In this document: positions 5,397 through 5,656 of the stretch, one piece after another
How positions within the stretch are numbered: position 1 is the stretch's first letter
How the letters are laid out: every line of letters starts with the position of its first letter
Origin: Frankiaceae bacterium
GTDB lineage: Bacteria > Actinomycetota > Actinomycetes > JADGOU01
NCBI GenBank assembly: GCA_017882835.1
Contig: JADGOU010000199.1
Span: 1-5,656 of the forward strand
Reading direction: 5' to 3'
DNA: 5,656 nucleotides
Notes under the pieces: model-generated
Told to the model about the DNA's origin: nothing
Seen by the model: only the letters and a program-made list of their open reading frames with translations
Databases searched by the model: none
Made by a program: the position numbers and the translations under genes

Positions 5397-5656
5397 GCGT
5401 GTTGCGCCAGGTACTGGCCGAGATTCGCACCGCCCGCGGCGGCACCAGCCTGAACGACGTCGCCCACCGGGTCGGCGTCAGTCGGGACGAGGTGGACGCG
5501 ATGGTCGACTACTGGGTCCGTCGCGGCCGGCTGTCGGTCGAGGAGATCGGCGGCGGGTGCCCGTCCGCGGGTTGCAGGAGCTGCGCCTCGGGTGACGGCG
5601 GCGAGCCCGGCTGCGGCCGATCGGGACCGGCTGGGCCGGTGCTGATCGCGGTATCG
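5393..5656 (+). CDS. feoC: FeoC-like winged-helix protein with cysteine cluster, 3' end outside window
   Basis: Translation from the GTG that overlaps the feoB TGA (GTGA) gives 88 residues, still open at the last base. Residues about 4-52 fit a small winged helix-turn-helix: T-S-L-N-D-V-A-H-R-V-G-V-S-R-D-E-V as the helix-turn-helix, then W-V-R-R-G-R-L as the wing. A Gly-rich loop follows with Cys56, Cys61, Cys64 and Cys74 (C-x4-C-x2-C-x9-C). Enteric FeoC proteins have a similar four-cysteine loop that can bind an oxygen-sensitive Fe-S cluster; the same use here is inference. FeoC has been proposed as a regulator of feo transcription or a protector of FeoB from proteolysis. The family is short (about 75-90 residues), so probably only a few residues are missing. 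The assignment rests on context, the fold pattern and the cysteines. Confidence 0.85.
   Translation, partial: MSVLRQVLAEIRTARGGTSLNDVAHRVGVSRDEVDAMVDYWVRRGRLSVEEIGGGCPSAGCRSCASGDGGEPGCGRSGPAGPVLIAVS

Noticed and set aside
1..5656. tRNA, rRNA, CRISPR array, insertion sequence or riboswitch
   Set aside because: Read by eye, there are no regularly spaced repeats, transposase motifs or recognisable structured RNA; this was not tested with covariance models.

Overview
The window is very GC-rich, uses GTG starts freely and has strong purine-rich ribosome binding sites. Together with the gene families present, this points to a high-GC actinobacterium. I cannot name the genus. It looks like a chromosomal housekeeping stretch with scars of small accessory genes, not a defence or mobile island.

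Layout, left to right. (1) Bases 1-408, plus strand: the C-terminal end of an HNH endonuclease whose conserved residues and tail resemble actinobacterial type IV, phosphorothioate-dependent McrA-like enzymes. A hairpin overlaps its stop codon. (2) Bases 479-2443, minus strand, transcribed right to left: an FmdB-type zinc-ribbon protein with a disordered tail, then an S-methyl-5'-thioadenosine phosphorylase, then a membrane-anchored SAF/RcpC-like protein. The last two overlap by four bases (GTGA). A near-consensus CIRCE operator (9-9-9 geometry, 16 of 18 arm bases matching) lies about 40 bp upstream of the zinc-ribbon gene, which suggests HrcA heat-shock control. (3) Bases about 2557-2774, plus strand: the C-terminal remnant of a PIN-domain (VapC-like) toxin. 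It is frameshifted by a 20-bp tandem duplication and has lost its N-terminal half. (4) Bases 2901-5656, plus strand: a compact feoA-feoB-feoC ferrous iron uptake operon. feoA and feoB are six bases apart, feoB and feoC overlap by GTGA, and feoC runs off the right edge.

How the genes work together. FeoB is the membrane NTPase-permease for Fe2+, FeoA is its small SH3-like cytoplasmic partner, and FeoC is a small winged-helix protein with four cysteines that could carry an Fe-S cluster. A promoter-like segment with a weak DtxR/IdeR-like palindrome precedes feoA. The minus-strand genes may share transcription, but their functions (protein quality control, methylthioadenosine salvage, envelope protein) are not obviously one pathway.

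I did not find a clearly new biological system. The points most worth following up are the CIRCE element ahead of the zinc-ribbon gene, the duplication-broken PIN toxin, and the unusual residues in FeoB and FeoC.
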